Assembly: GCF_001646655.1 (NCBI RefSeq)
Contig: NZ_LPZN01000003.1
Location: 186,001-250,000 of the forward strand
Reading direction: 5' to 3'
Length of the DNA: 64,000 nucleotides
From: Rhodococcus gordoniae
GTDB taxonomy: Bacteria; Actinomycetota; Actinomycetes; Mycobacteriales; Mycobacteriaceae
The position numbers were made by a program, and so were the translations under genes. Position 1 is the stretch's first letter, and each line of letters begins with the position of its first letter. Under the pieces are notes generated by a model. The model ran no database searches. It saw only the letters and a list, made by a program, of their open reading frames with translations, and was not told the DNA's origin. Shown piece by piece: positions 34,978 to 43,280 of this stretch.

Positions 34978-35421
34978 TTACGTCACAGGAGCGACCGCAG
35001 CGAGCGCTGCTTCGCGTGTCCTACAGGCCTTGGCCGCGAGGTCCGCGTCGGCGATCCGGAGAAGCCGTTCCACGGGCCGCCCGCTCAGGAGAACCCAGCG
35101 GACGTTCAGAGCACGAGCGCGTTCGTCGAGATCGTCGAAGACCGACAGCCCGGCCGCACCGAAGAACTCGACGGCCGCGAGGTCCACGACCATACGGACC
35201 GCCTCTTCGAGCTGTCGATGCGTGAATGCGTGAAGAGCGTGTGCATTACGGATGTCGATCTCGCCTCGCACACCGACCCAGACCAGATCCGGTTCGACCC
35301 GCTGAGCACTGAACTCCGCCCCGACTACCCGCTCTGCAGGAATATCGGACCTGATCGGCCGAGCCGACCATCCGGATGTGACGGAATCTACTTGTGCGGC
35401 AATTCGCTGAGGAACTGTCAT
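34978..35421 (-). CDS. STAS-domain anti-anti-sigma-like protein without the phospho-serine
   Basis: A 147-residue STAS protein, the class that binds anti-sigma kinases and frees sigma. The fold is clear: VWVGVRGEIDIRNAHAL then VDLAAVEFFGAAGLSVFDDL. At the place of the usual D-S-(S/T)-G, whose serine the kinase phosphorylates, it reads G-A-A-G, so the normal switch is missing. ATG 35421 follows GGGAAG; 35436 is possible but would lack a good ribosome site. It is divergent from the kinase and sigma genes. Confidence 0.82.
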   Translation of the reverse strand: MTVPQRIAAQVDSVTSGWSARPIRSDIPAERVVGAEFSAQRVEPDLVWVGVRGEIDIRNAHALHAFTHRQLEEAVRMVVDLAAVEFFGAAGLSVFDDLDERARALNVRWVLLSGRPVERLLRIADADLAAKACRTREAALAAVAPVT

Positions 35422-35733
35422 AGCACTTCCCAACATCGAAAATTTCAGGAAGCGCGACCGACGAGACAGGCACAGCCTGTGATCGATCGGAACCCTCCCG
35501 TTACGGGTGGCGCTTCCGGGTTCTCGGCTGTGTGCTCAACCTTCTTTCCCGACAGTAGTCCACCAACCGTCGGCGCTCAACAGGTCGATCGTGCATTTCG
35601 GGCGGATCGCCGGCACCTGCGCAGGTCACGGCAGATGGATTGAATTCGCGGTATCTGGGTAATCTCTCCGACGACGACCAGACAGACAGACACGACCCGC
35701 TCACCCCATCCCCGTACTGGAGACACAAGGCTC
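35422..35733. other. 312-bp divergent region between STAS and anti-sigma genes
   Basis: I see no gene here. It should hold promoters for both directions. A GGGTAA (35657-35662) and GGTATC near 35650 on the plus strand lie about 75 bp before the anti-sigma start but lack a GTTT 16 bp away. AGACACAAGG precedes ATG 35734 as ribosome-site region. Confidence 0.4.
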
Positions 35734-36153
35734 ATGGCAAAATCCGCGTCGATCGAATCGGCACGCGACCACACTCCCCCGGTAGTCGAATTGCGAGTGG
35801 AAGCCCACCCCGATCAGCTCGCGGTCCTCCGCGCGGTAGCCGCCGCGATCGCGCTGCAGCACGACTTCGACCTCGATACCGTGGCGGACGTGAAGCTCGC
35901 CGTCGACGAAGCGGCCACGCGGCTGATCATGGGCGCGCCCGAGGACGCGATCCTGGCGTGCTCCTTCCGGGCGGCCCTCCCGCTACTGCACATCAGCCTG
36001 TCGGCACCGACGGAGGACGCCTCCGCTATCGGACAGCCGCGCTCCTTCGGATGGCACGTGCTCAATTCGTTGACCGAGTCCATCTCGGTGACCAGCAACG
36101 ATTCGCGCGCCACGATCGACATGTCCATCGCCGAAGGCAGCGCCGATCGGTGA
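35734..36153 (+). CDS. rsbW: Anti-sigma factor, UsfX/RsbW type
   Basis: A 139-residue GHKL-fold anti-sigma factor. It shares with M. tuberculosis UsfX (Rv3287c) the N-box-like ADVKLAVDEAATRLI and SFGWHVLNSLTESI segments. The glycine-rich ATP-binding loops are short, as in UsfX. It should bind the SigF-type sigma factor whose GTG start overlaps this stop (GTGA at 36150-36153), the classic anti-sigma/sigma arrangement. Confidence 0.88.
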   Translation: MAKSASIESARDHTPPVVELRVEAHPDQLAVLRAVAAAIALQHDFDLDTVADVKLAVDEAATRLIMGAPEDAILACSFRAALPLLHISLSAPTEDASAIGQPRSFGWHVLNSLTESISVTSNDSRATIDMSIAEGSADR

Positions 36154-36932
36154 CGCGCAACACGGGTAGGTCGAGCGACGAATACGCCGACGTCACCGAA
36201 ACTCTCAGAACACTCCTTGCGCTCGACGAGGACGACCCCGGTCGTATCCGCATTCGCGACGAAGTGGTCGCCCGGTGCCTTCCGCTCGCCGAGCACATCG
36301 CCCGTCGTTTCGACGGCCGCGGTGAGGCGTTCGAAGACCTCTTGCAGGTCGCGCGTCTGGGCCTGGTCAACGCGGTCGACCGCTTCGACCCCGAACGAGG
36401 TTCGGATTTCGTCTCTTTCGCGGTACCCACGATCATGGGCGAGGTGCGTCGGCACTTTCGTGATGCCGGCTGGGCCGTTCGTGTGCCCAGGCGGATGAAG
36501 GAACTGCACCTGTCCCTGAGCAAGGCCACATCCGAGCTCTCCCAGCAGCTCGGCCGGGCGCCCACCGCCTCCGAACTCGCCGAGGAACTCGGCATCGAGC
36601 AGGAGGAGGTGCTGCAGGGTCTCGTCGCCGGCAACGCCTATCAGACGGTGTCGGTCGACCGGTCGTCCCCGTCCGGCGACGACGGGCTCACCCTCGCCGA
36701 CACGCTGGGCGACTACGACGCCGCACTCGACGAGGTCGAGAACCACGAAGCGCTGAGACCACTGCTCGAGGCCCTTCCTGCAAGGGAGCGCACGGTCGTC
36801 CTGCTCCGCTTCTTCGGCAACATGACGCAGACGCAGATCGCCGAGCGAGTGGGTGTCTCGCAGATGCACGTGTCGCGTCTGCTCACGAAGACCCTCGCGC
36901 AGCTGCGCGAGCAACTCGGCGACAACTTCTGA
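36150..36932 (+). CDS. sigF: SigF/SigB-type RNA polymerase sigma factor
   Basis: A 260-residue group 3 sigma-70 factor of the SigB/SigF branch. Region 2 (DLLQVARLGLVNAVDRFDPERGSDFVSFAVPTIMGEVRRHFRD, about 66-110) and region 4 (LPARERTVVLLRFFGNMTQTQIAERVGVSQMHVSRLL) are complete. Mycobacterial SigF recognises GTTT-N15/17-GGGTAT. GTG 36150 gives the family length. It is translated from inside the anti-sigma stop and terminates at a strong hairpin. Many genes upstream in this window carry such promoters. Confidence 0.9.
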   Translation: MTRNTGRSSDEYADVTETLRTLLALDEDDPGRIRIRDEVVARCLPLAEHIARRFDGRGEAFEDLLQVARLGLVNAVDRFDPERGSDFVSFAVPTIMGEVRRHFRDAGWAVRVPRRMKELHLSLSKATSELSQQLGRAPTASELAEELGIEQEEVLQGLVAGNAYQTVSVDRSSPSGDDGLTLADTLGDYDAALDEVENHEALRPLLEALPARERTVVLLRFFGNMTQTQIAERVGVSQMHVSRLLTKTLAQLREQLGDNF

Positions 36933-36935
36933 CGG

Positions 36936-36971
36936 GGTCGACGTCCCGGGTCTGCACCCGGGACGTCGACC
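36936..36971. terminator. Terminator hairpin after the sigma factor gene
   Basis: Perfect 15-bp stem GGTCGACGTCCCGGG (36936-36950) with 36957-36971, 6-base loop, between convergent genes. Confidence 0.85.
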
Positions 36972-36989
36972 GTCGCCCGAACGTGATGC

Positions 36990-38048
36990 TCAGAATGTCG
37001 AGGCGTCGATCACGAAGCGATAGCGCACGTCGCTGGCCACGACGCGGTCGTACGCCTCGTCGATCCGGTCCGCCGAGATCAGTTCGATCTCCGCACCGAT
37101 GCCGTGTTCGGCGCAGAAGTCGAGCATCGCCTGCGTATCGGGAATGCCGCCGACATTCGATCCGGCCATCGCGCGATCGTTCATCGCCAGGGAGAATGCC
37201 CGCACCGACAGCGGCTTCTCCGGCAGCCCCAGGCCGACGAGGGTGCCGTGCAGCCGCAGCAACGACAGGTAGCGGTCGAGGTCGAGGTCGACCGAGACAG
37301 TGTTGAGGATCAGGTCGAACTTCCCGCGGAGCTCCGAGAACGTCTCCGGGACCTCGGTGGATCGATAGTCGACCGCACCGAATCGCAGGCCGTCCTCCCT
37401 CTTCGACAACGAATGGCCGAGCACGGTCACCTCCGCGCCCATCGCCGCCGCGATCTTCACACCGACGTGTCCGAGGCCGCCCATCCCGATGATCGCGACC
37501 CTGCTCCCCGGACCCGCATTCCACCGCTTCAGCGGCGAGTACAGGGTGATCCCCGCGCACAGCAACGGTGCTGCGGCAGCCGGATCGAGCCCGTCCGGGA
37601 TCCGCAGGACGAAATGTTCGGTGACGACGATGTGCGTCGAGTAGCCGCCCTGGGTGACGGTGCCGTCGCGGTCGACGGAGTTGTAGGTCCCCATGACACG
37701 AGCGGTGCAGTGCTGTTCGAAACCCGTTCGGCAGGGGTCGCATTCGCCGCACGAATCGACGAAGCAGCCCACGCCCACCCGGTCGCCGACGGCGTGGCGA
37801 GTGACCTCGGGACCGACCGCGGCCACGGTGCCGACGATCTCGTGCCCCGGCACGATCGGGTACTTGGTTCCGCCCCACTCGTTCCGCGCGGTATGGATGT
37901 CCGAATGGCAGATGCCGGCGAACTCGATGGCGATGAGCACGTCGAGCGGGCCGAGGGCACGCCGTTCGACGGTGGTCTTCGACAGAGGCGAATCGGGCGC
38001 GGTGGCGGCGTAGGCGGCGACGGTGGTCGTACCGGTTGTGGACGTCAT
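36990..38048 (-). CDS. NAD(P)-dependent zinc alcohol dehydrogenase (AdhC/YahK type)
   Basis: A 352-residue cinnamyl-alcohol-dehydrogenase-like enzyme. Catalytic zinc ligands sit in [10 protein letters not shown] and PGHEIVG, the structural zinc site in [15 protein letters not shown] (four Cys), and the cofactor site is [15 protein letters not shown]. It is likely an NADP-dependent aldehyde reductase with broad specificity. ATG 38048 is used. It is downstream of metE and separated from it by a large palindrome, so it probably has its own promoter. Confidence 0.92.
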   Translation of the reverse strand: MTSTTGTTTVAAYAATAPDSPLSKTTVERRALGPLDVLIAIEFAGICHSDIHTARNEWGGTKYPIVPGHEIVGTVAAVGPEVTRHAVGDRVGVGCFVDSCGECDPCRTGFEQHCTARVMGTYNSVDRDGTVTQGGYSTHIVVTEHFVLRIPDGLDPAAAAPLLCAGITLYSPLKRWNAGPGSRVAIIGMGGLGHVGVKIAAAMGAEVTVLGHSLSKREDGLRFGAVDYRSTEVPETFSELRGKFDLILNTVSVDLDLDRYLSLLRLHGTLVGLGLPEKPLSVRAFSLAMNDRAMAGSNVGGIPDTQAMLDFCAEHGIGAEIELISADRIDEAYDRVVASDVRYRFVIDASTF

Positions 38049-38076
38049 CCTTCCACAACTACTCCGCCTCACGACG

Positions 38077-38110
38077 ACATGCACCCGCGGGAATTCCCGC
38101 GGGTGCATGT
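38077..38110. terminator. 34-bp perfect palindrome between metE and the adh gene
   Basis: Arms ACATGCACCCGCGGG (38077-38091) and their exact complement (38096-38110) with an AATT centre. It lies beyond the metE stop in the direction of transcription, so it is most simply a metE terminator, but full dyad symmetry also fits an operator site. Confidence 0.6.
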
Positions 38111-38131
38111 CCTCGACAGGGTTCCGCTCTC

Positions 38132-38182
38132 CGGCTTGTTGCGCCGCCCGGCGACCTAGTCGGCCTGCTGCGCCGCCCGGCG
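38132..38182. repeat. 29-bp-period tandem duplication over the metE stop codon
   Basis: CGGCTTGTTGCGCCGCCCGG at 38132 and CGGCCTGCTGCGCCGCCCGG at 38161 differ at two bases; the metE stop (38156-38158) lies between. The outside copy repeats the last metE codons. Confidence 0.88.
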
Positions 38183-40447
38183 GCGCAGTCGACGAGCTGC
38201 CGCGACGAGATTGCGCAGCGACGGTTCGAGCTGCCAGTGGTGACGGGTCTTGAGGCCGCCGTCCGGGTTGGCCCACAACCGGTCCAGTTCCACCGATTCG
38301 GCCGCTTCGGTGAGCAACTCGTCCAGTTCGTCGATGTCCGGGATCCGCGCCGACCGCGACTCGTAGACGCCGGGGCCGACACCGTGGGACAGCGCGCGGT
38401 CCTTGATCGCCTCGAGCACCCAGCGGATCGAGCGCGTCGCCACGATCGCCGTGACGTCGGCATCGAGCCGTTCGATCGCGTCGACCACCGACGCCTGACC
38501 CGAGTAGGTCAGGTGCGTATGGATCTGCGTCTCCGGCTTCGCACCACCGGTCGCGAGACGGAAGGCATCGACCGCCCAGTCGAGGTATTCGGCGCGCCCG
38601 TCCTGCCGCAGCGGCAGCAGTTCACGAATGGCCGGTTCGTCGACCTGGATGATCGCGATACCCGCCCGCTCGAGATCGGCGATCTCGTCACGGATGGCCA
38701 GCGCGAGCTGGTCGGCCGTCTCGTGGAGCGGCTGATCCTGACGCACGTACGAGCGCGCCAGCATAGTCACCGGGCCGGTGAGCATGCCCTTGACCGGCTT
38801 GTCGGTCAGCGACTGCGCGAACGCGATCCACTCGACCGTCATCGACTTCGGGCGCACGATGTCGCCGTAGAGGATCGGCGGACGCGTGCACCGTGAACCG
38901 TAGGCCTGCACCCAGCCGAAGCGCGTGGTGGCGAAGCCCTCCATCAACTCCGCGAAGTACTGCACCATGTCGTTGCGTTCGTGCTCGCCGTGGACGAGGA
39001 CGTCGAGACCGATGTTCTCCTGCAGACGGATGGTGGACTCGATCTCTTCCTGGATCCGCTTGACGTACTCGTCGTACGACATGCGACCACGACCGAGTTC
39101 TGCTCGCGCCCTGCGGATCTCCGCGGTCTGCGGAAACGACCCGAGGGTCGTCGCCGGCACCGGCGGAAGATTCAGGCGCTCGCTCTGCGCGACCTGCCGC
39201 TCCTCGTACGGCGCGCGCACCCGATGGGCGGGTGTGACCGCATTGAGGCGCGCACGCACGGTGTGCTTCTGCTTGAAGTGCACCGACACGGGCGGCTTGC
39301 GCCAACGCTCCTCTGCTCCGGTCGTGAGCGCCTTGGCGAGGGAGACCACCTCCCCCACCTTCTGCTTCGCGAAAGCGAGACGATCGGCGACGTCGCCGGG
39401 GATGTCGTACTCGACGAGCACGTCGTAGGGCACGTGCAGCAGCGAGCACGAGGTCGACACGACGAGATCCGGTGCGACGGCGGCGATCGACTTCAGGTAC
39501 TCGAGCGTGCGGTGGCGGTCGGCCTTCCACACGTTGCGGCCGTCGACGACCCCGGCGTAGATGCGCTTGCGCTTCAACCCGGGAACGGCGGCCAGTTCGG
39601 CCGCGCCGATGCGTCCGTTGACCAGGTCCAGGCCGATCGCCTCGACCTTCGACGCGGCCAGGATCGGCAGCGCCTCACCGAGATGCCCGTACGGGCCGGT
39701 GACGAGCAGACGCGGCCGCAGCGGAGCGTGCGAGAGCACGTCGTAGGCCCGCGCGAGGGCTGCGAGCTCCTCTTCGCTGCGGTCCTCGGTGAACGACGGC
39801 TCGTCGAGCTGCACGCAGGTCGCGCCGGCCCGCGCGAGCTGTTCGAAGAGCTTCTCGTACTCGGGGAGCAGCGCATCGAGCAGGTCGAGGGTGCGGAAAC
39901 CGTCCTTCGTCGAGGTCGGCGCGACCTTCGACAGCAACAGCAGCGAGACCGGCCCGAGCACCACCGGCCGCAGTTCGACGCCCTCGGCCTTCGCGCGCTC
40001 GAACTCGTCGAGCACGGCCGCCGAGTTCAACCCGAAGACGGTGTTCTCGTCGAGTTCGGGCTGGCGGTAGTGGTAGTTGCTGCCGAACCAGCGCACCAGC
40101 TCGAGCGGCGGGAAGTCCTCGCGTCCGCGGCAGAGTGTGAAGTACAGATCGAGCGGGTCGAGCTCGTCGACCAGCGGACGGAACCGCTCGGGCAGCGCTC
40201 CGAACAACAGGGCGTTGTCGAGGACGTGGTCGTAGTAGGAGAACGTGTTGCCGGGTACCTGGGTCAGACCCGTGGCTGCGAGCTCGCGCCAGGTGTTCTC
40301 CTGGAGCTCGCGAGCGACCGCGACGAGTTCGTCCCGCGTGCCCTCACCGTGCCAGTAGGCCTCGAGGGCGAACTTGAGCTCGCGGCGGGGCCCGATGCGC
40401 GGGTACCCGAGGATGCTGGATCCGTATCCGTCGGCAGGAGTTGCCAT
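38156..40447 (-). CDS. metE: MetE-family (cobalamin-independent methionine synthase) homologue lacking zinc ligands
   Basis: A 763-residue, two-barrel MetE-family protein. The family transfers methyl from 5-methyl-THF-triglutamate to homocysteine bound by zinc. Substrate-site motifs are kept: [22 protein letters not shown] and [12 protein letters not shown]. But the zinc site is not: THMCYS is here THLTYS, the glutamate of ITIETSRS is valine (TAIVATRS), and PDCGLKTR is PDGGLKTR. Only one of four ligands remains. It is unlikely to be a normal methionine synthase. ATG 40447 is the start; the stop is followed by a repeat of the last codons. Confidence 0.8.
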   Translation of the reverse strand: MATPADGYGSSILGYPRIGPRRELKFALEAYWHGEGTRDELVAVARELQENTWRELAATGLTQVPGNTFSYYDHVLDNALLFGALPERFRPLVDELDPLDLYFTLCRGREDFPPLELVRWFGSNYHYRQPELDENTVFGLNSAAVLDEFERAKAEGVELRPVVLGPVSLLLLSKVAPTSTKDGFRTLDLLDALLPEYEKLFEQLARAGATCVQLDEPSFTEDRSEEELAALARAYDVLSHAPLRPRLLVTGPYGHLGEALPILAASKVEAIGLDLVNGRIGAAELAAVPGLKRKRIYAGVVDGRNVWKADRHRTLEYLKSIAAVAPDLVVSTSCSLLHVPYDVLVEYDIPGDVADRLAFAKQKVGEVVSLAKALTTGAEERWRKPPVSVHFKQKHTVRARLNAVTPAHRVRAPYEERQVAQSERLNLPPVPATTLGSFPQTAEIRRARAELGRGRMSYDEYVKRIQEEIESTIRLQENIGLDVLVHGEHERNDMVQYFAELMEGFATTRFGWVQAYGSRCTRPPILYGDIVRPKSMTVEWIAFAQSLTDKPVKGMLTGPVTMLARSYVRQDQPLHETADQLALAIRDEIADLERAGIAIIQVDEPAIRELLPLRQDGRAEYLDWAVDAFRLATGGAKPETQIHTHLTYSGQASVVDAIERLDADVTAIVATRSIRWVLEAIKDRALSHGVGPGVYESRSARIPDIDELDELLTEAAESVELDRLWANPDGGLKTRHHWQLEPSLRNLVAAARRLRRRAAQQAD

Positions 40448-40470
40448 GTCGGCGTCGACCTTTCCCTCAT

Positions 40471-40534
40471 GCACACCGCGCCCGTGCACCGGTGACCAGT
40501 GCGGACACTGTCTCCGGGCACGGGCGCCGTGTGC
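40471..40534. terminator. Long hairpin between fadB2 and metE
   Basis: Arms GCACACCGCGCCCGTGC (40471-40487) and 40518-40534 pair with one mismatch around a 30-base loop, downstream of fadB2 and just upstream of metE. It can terminate fadB2 or fold in the metE leader. Confidence 0.6.
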
Positions 40535-40549
40535 GGTGGTGCTACCTGG

Positions 40550-41446
40550 CTAGCCGGCCTTCTTGACCGTGCGGCCGTTGTCGGCGTACTCGTAGAAGCC
40601 GGCGCCCGACTTCTTGCCGACGAGTCCCGCCTCGACCATGCGCTGCAGCAGCGGTGGTGCCGAGTACAGGGGCTCCTTGAACTCCTCGTACATGGAGTCG
40701 GCGATCGACTTGACGGTGTCCAGACCGACGAGGTCGGTCAAGGCGAGCGGACCCATCGGGTGGGCGCAGCCCAGGACCATCGTCTTGTCGATGTCCTCCT
40801 TGGTGGCGAAGCCGGACTCGACCATCCGGATCGCCGAGAGCAGGTACGGCACCAGCAGTGCGTTGGCGATGAAACCTGCGCGATCGGAGGACCGCACGAC
40901 CTGCTTGCCCAGTACGTCGGCGGCGAAGGCCTCGGCGCGCTTGGAGACGGTGGGGCCGGTCTTCAGGGTGGTGACGAGCTCGACGAGCGGGAGCACCGGC
41001 ACGGGATTGAAGAAGTGCATGCCGATGACACGCTCGGGGGCGCGGGTGGCGATACCGAGCTTCATGATCGGGATCGACGAGGTGTTCGAGGCGAGCACCG
41101 CGTTGGGATCGGTGACGATCTTGTCGAGCTCGGCGAAGATCTCGCTCTTGACCTTCTCGTCCTCGACGACGGCCTCCACGACGAGCTGCCGATCGGCGAA
41201 GTCACCGAGATCGGAGGTGAAGCGCAGACGCCATGCGGCCTGCTCACGCTCCCGTTCGGTGATCTTGCCGCTGCTGACACCCCGGTCGAGCGACCGGAGG
41301 ATGCGGGCGCGTCCTGCAGCCGCGAGTTCGCGGGTCTGCTCGAACACCAGTACGTCGACATGAGCGCGTGCGCACACCTCGGCGATACCTGCGCCCATGA
41401 TGCCGGCGCCGATCACGCCGACGCGCTGAATCTTTTCGCTGGTCAC
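40550..41446 (-). CDS. fadB2: 3-hydroxybutyryl-CoA dehydrogenase
   Basis: Oxidises 3-hydroxybutyryl-CoA with NAD or NADP in fatty-acid and butyrate metabolism. The 298 residues have the GAGIMGAGIAEV Rossmann motif (about 13-24), ASNTSSIPI with the active-site serine, and the catalytic histidine in IGMHFFNPVPVLPLVE. A C-terminal helical domain follows. GTG 41446 after GAAGGAGCT is the start. It corresponds to Rv0468, next to icl1 in M. tuberculosis, as here next to aceA. Confidence 0.94.
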   Translation of the reverse strand: MTSEKIQRVGVIGAGIMGAGIAEVCARAHVDVLVFEQTRELAAAGRARILRSLDRGVSSGKITEREREQAAWRLRFTSDLGDFADRQLVVEAVVEDEKVKSEIFAELDKIVTDPNAVLASNTSSIPIMKLGIATRAPERVIGMHFFNPVPVLPLVELVTTLKTGPTVSKRAEAFAADVLGKQVVRSSDRAGFIANALLVPYLLSAIRMVESGFATKEDIDKTMVLGCAHPMGPLALTDLVGLDTVKSIADSMYEEFKEPLYSAPPLLQRMVEAGLVGKKSGAGFYEYADNGRTVKKAG

Positions 41447-41553
41447 GTCAGCTCCTTCTCGTTGTGGGGGTCGTGGCCGAGGGTCGTCGGTGCACGGGGA
41501 AACGCATCGAGGGTGTGCCCATCGGAGCGTCGAACCGCTCCTGATGCGCACAC

Positions 41554-41597
41554 ACCCCGCGGCGAGACATGGGGACCTGTGGATCCCGCCGCGGGGT
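41554..41597. terminator. Hairpin between aceA and fadB2
   Basis: 11-bp arms ACCCCGCGGCG (41554-41564) and 41587-41597, beyond the aceA stop. Confidence 0.6.
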
Positions 41598-41623
41598 GGT
41601 GGCCTCTTGGGTGGCGCTTGTTC

Positions 41624-42913
41624 CTAGTGGAACTGGCCTTCCTCGGTGGAGCCCTTCAGGGCAGCCGTGGAGGTGTTGGGATCGACGGTGGTGGCGATGC
41701 TGTCGAAGTAGCCGGCACCGACCTCACGCTGGTGCTTGATGGCGGTGAAGCCGCGCTCCTTGGCCGCCTTGAACTCGCGCTCCTGCAGGTCGACGAAGGC
41801 CGTCATGCCCTCGCGGGCGTAGCCGTGGGCCAGGTCGAACATGCCGTAGTTGAGCGAGTGGAAGCCGGCGAGGGTGATGAACTGGAACTTGAAGCCCATC
41901 GCGCCGAGCTCCTTCTGGAACTTCGCGATGGTCGCGTCGTCCAGGTGAGCCTTCCAGTTGAAGGACGGCGAGCAGTTGTAGGCGAGCAGCTGATCCGGGA
42001 ACTCGCTGCGAACGGCCTCGGCGAACTTCTTCGCGACCTCGAGGTCCGGCACGCCGGTCTCCATCCAGATGAGATCGGAGTACGGAGCGTAGGCCTTCGC
42101 ACGGGCGATGCAGGGCTCGATGCCGTTCTTGACGCCGAAGAAGCCCTCGGCGGTGCGGGTGCCGTCGAGGAACTCGCGGTCGCGCTCGTCCACATCGGAG
42201 GTGATGAGGGTCGCGGCCTCGGCGTCGGTACGGGCGATGACGACCGTGGGGACGTCGGCGACGTCGGCCGCGAGGCGAGCCGAGGTCAGGGTGCGGATGT
42301 GCTGCTGCGTGGGGATGAGCACCTTGCCACCGAGGTGACCGCACTTCTTCTCCGACGCGAGCTGGTCCTCCCAGTGCGAACCGGCGACGCCGGCCGCGAT
42401 CATGGCCTTCTGCAGCTCGTAGACGTTGAGGGCGCCACCGAAGCCGGCCTCACCGTCGGCGACGATCGGGGCGAGCCAGTTCTCGACGGAGGTGTCGCCC
42501 TCGACCTTGGCGATCTCGTCGGCGCGCAGCAGCGCGTTGTTGATGCGGCGAACGACCTGCGGAACCGAGTTCGCCGGGTACAGCGACTGGTCCGGGTAGG
42601 TGTGGCCCGAGAGGTTGGCATCGCCGGCGACCTGCCAGCCGGACAGGTAGATGGCCTTCAGGCCGGCGCGGACCTGCTGGACGGCCTGGTTACCCGTGAG
42701 GGCACCGAGCGAGTTGATGTAGTCCTCGTTGTTGACGAGATCCCACAGGATCTCGGAACCGCGGCGGGCGAGGGTGGCTTCCTCGACGACGGTGCCCTGC
42801 AGCTTGGCGACCTGCTCGGCGGTGTAGTTGCGGGTGACCCCCTTCCAGCGCGGATTGGTGTCCCAATCCTTCTGGATCTCTTCTGCAGTCCTCGGGGTGC
42901 CGGTGGTCGACAT
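41624..42913 (-). CDS. aceA: Isocitrate lyase
   Basis: First enzyme of the glyoxylate bypass, cleaving isocitrate to succinate and glyoxylate; essential for growth on acetate and fatty acids. The 429 residues match the actinobacterial Icl1 length. The catalytic [10 protein letters not shown] motif (about 195) and the [12 protein letters not shown] and [14 protein letters not shown] segments are intact. ATG 42913 ([20 protein letters not shown]) is used; upstream frame is not protein-like. It is likely under RamB; TTGCAAAT-type sequences lie in the upstream region. Confidence 0.97.
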   Translation of the reverse strand: MSTTGTPRTAEEIQKDWDTNPRWKGVTRNYTAEQVAKLQGTVVEEATLARRGSEILWDLVNNEDYINSLGALTGNQAVQQVRAGLKAIYLSGWQVAGDANLSGHTYPDQSLYPANSVPQVVRRINNALLRADEIAKVEGDTSVENWLAPIVADGEAGFGGALNVYELQKAMIAAGVAGSHWEDQLASEKKCGHLGGKVLIPTQQHIRTLTSARLAADVADVPTVVIARTDAEAATLITSDVDERDREFLDGTRTAEGFFGVKNGIEPCIARAKAYAPYSDLIWMETGVPDLEVAKKFAEAVRSEFPDQLLAYNCSPSFNWKAHLDDATIAKFQKELGAMGFKFQFITLAGFHSLNYGMFDLAHGYAREGMTAFVDLQEREFKAAKERGFTAIKHQREVGAGYFDSIATTVDPNTSTAALKGSTEEGQFH

Positions 42914-43280
42914 CAAATCTCCACTCTCTAGATCTGCCCCGCTCGGGATGAAGCAGTACGCTTGTACGACTTCACATCCTTTGCGTGCCGTTCGGATGTA
43001 CAAGAACGACAATGACACACTCCAAAAACCCCGTCTACCTGTTGCTAGTGCCAATCTCGGCTATTTTCGAAGCAGGCATTGCAAATGTTGCTAATCGATG
43101 GCCGGTCCAACTACCCGAATCGGGCACAGGTTTATTACCCGCGAGTAGTAACTACCTCGGGTTTTGCCGCCCCCTCCCGGACGCCGACGGCGGCACGCAG
43201 CGCTCCGCCGAATCACCCACCGGCGGACAGATCGGACAGTCGCCTGTGACCGCCTTCACAAGAGGTGATCTGCCATCGCG
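42914..43280. other. 367-bp divergent region between aceA and the flavohaemoglobin
   Basis: I see no gene. It holds an AT-richer stretch (about 42990-43130) and TTGCAAATGTTGC (43079-43091), which resembles the TTGCAAA core of RamB boxes of corynebacteria. GTACAAG / CTTGTAC inverted halves (42966-42972 as CTTGTAC; 42998-43004 as GTACAAG) may be another operator. Confidence 0.5.

Noticed and set aside
33301-35643. A 780-codon open frame on the plus strand
   Set aside because: It lies in another frame of the GT4 gene and antisense to the coiled-coil and STAS genes; its composition (Arg/Pro-rich) is typical of shadow frames in high-GC DNA.
40448-40549. Cobalamin riboswitch before metE
   Set aside because: Only about 100 bp separate fadB2 and metE and a simple hairpin fills the gap; no B12-box-like sequence or room for the full fold is seen.
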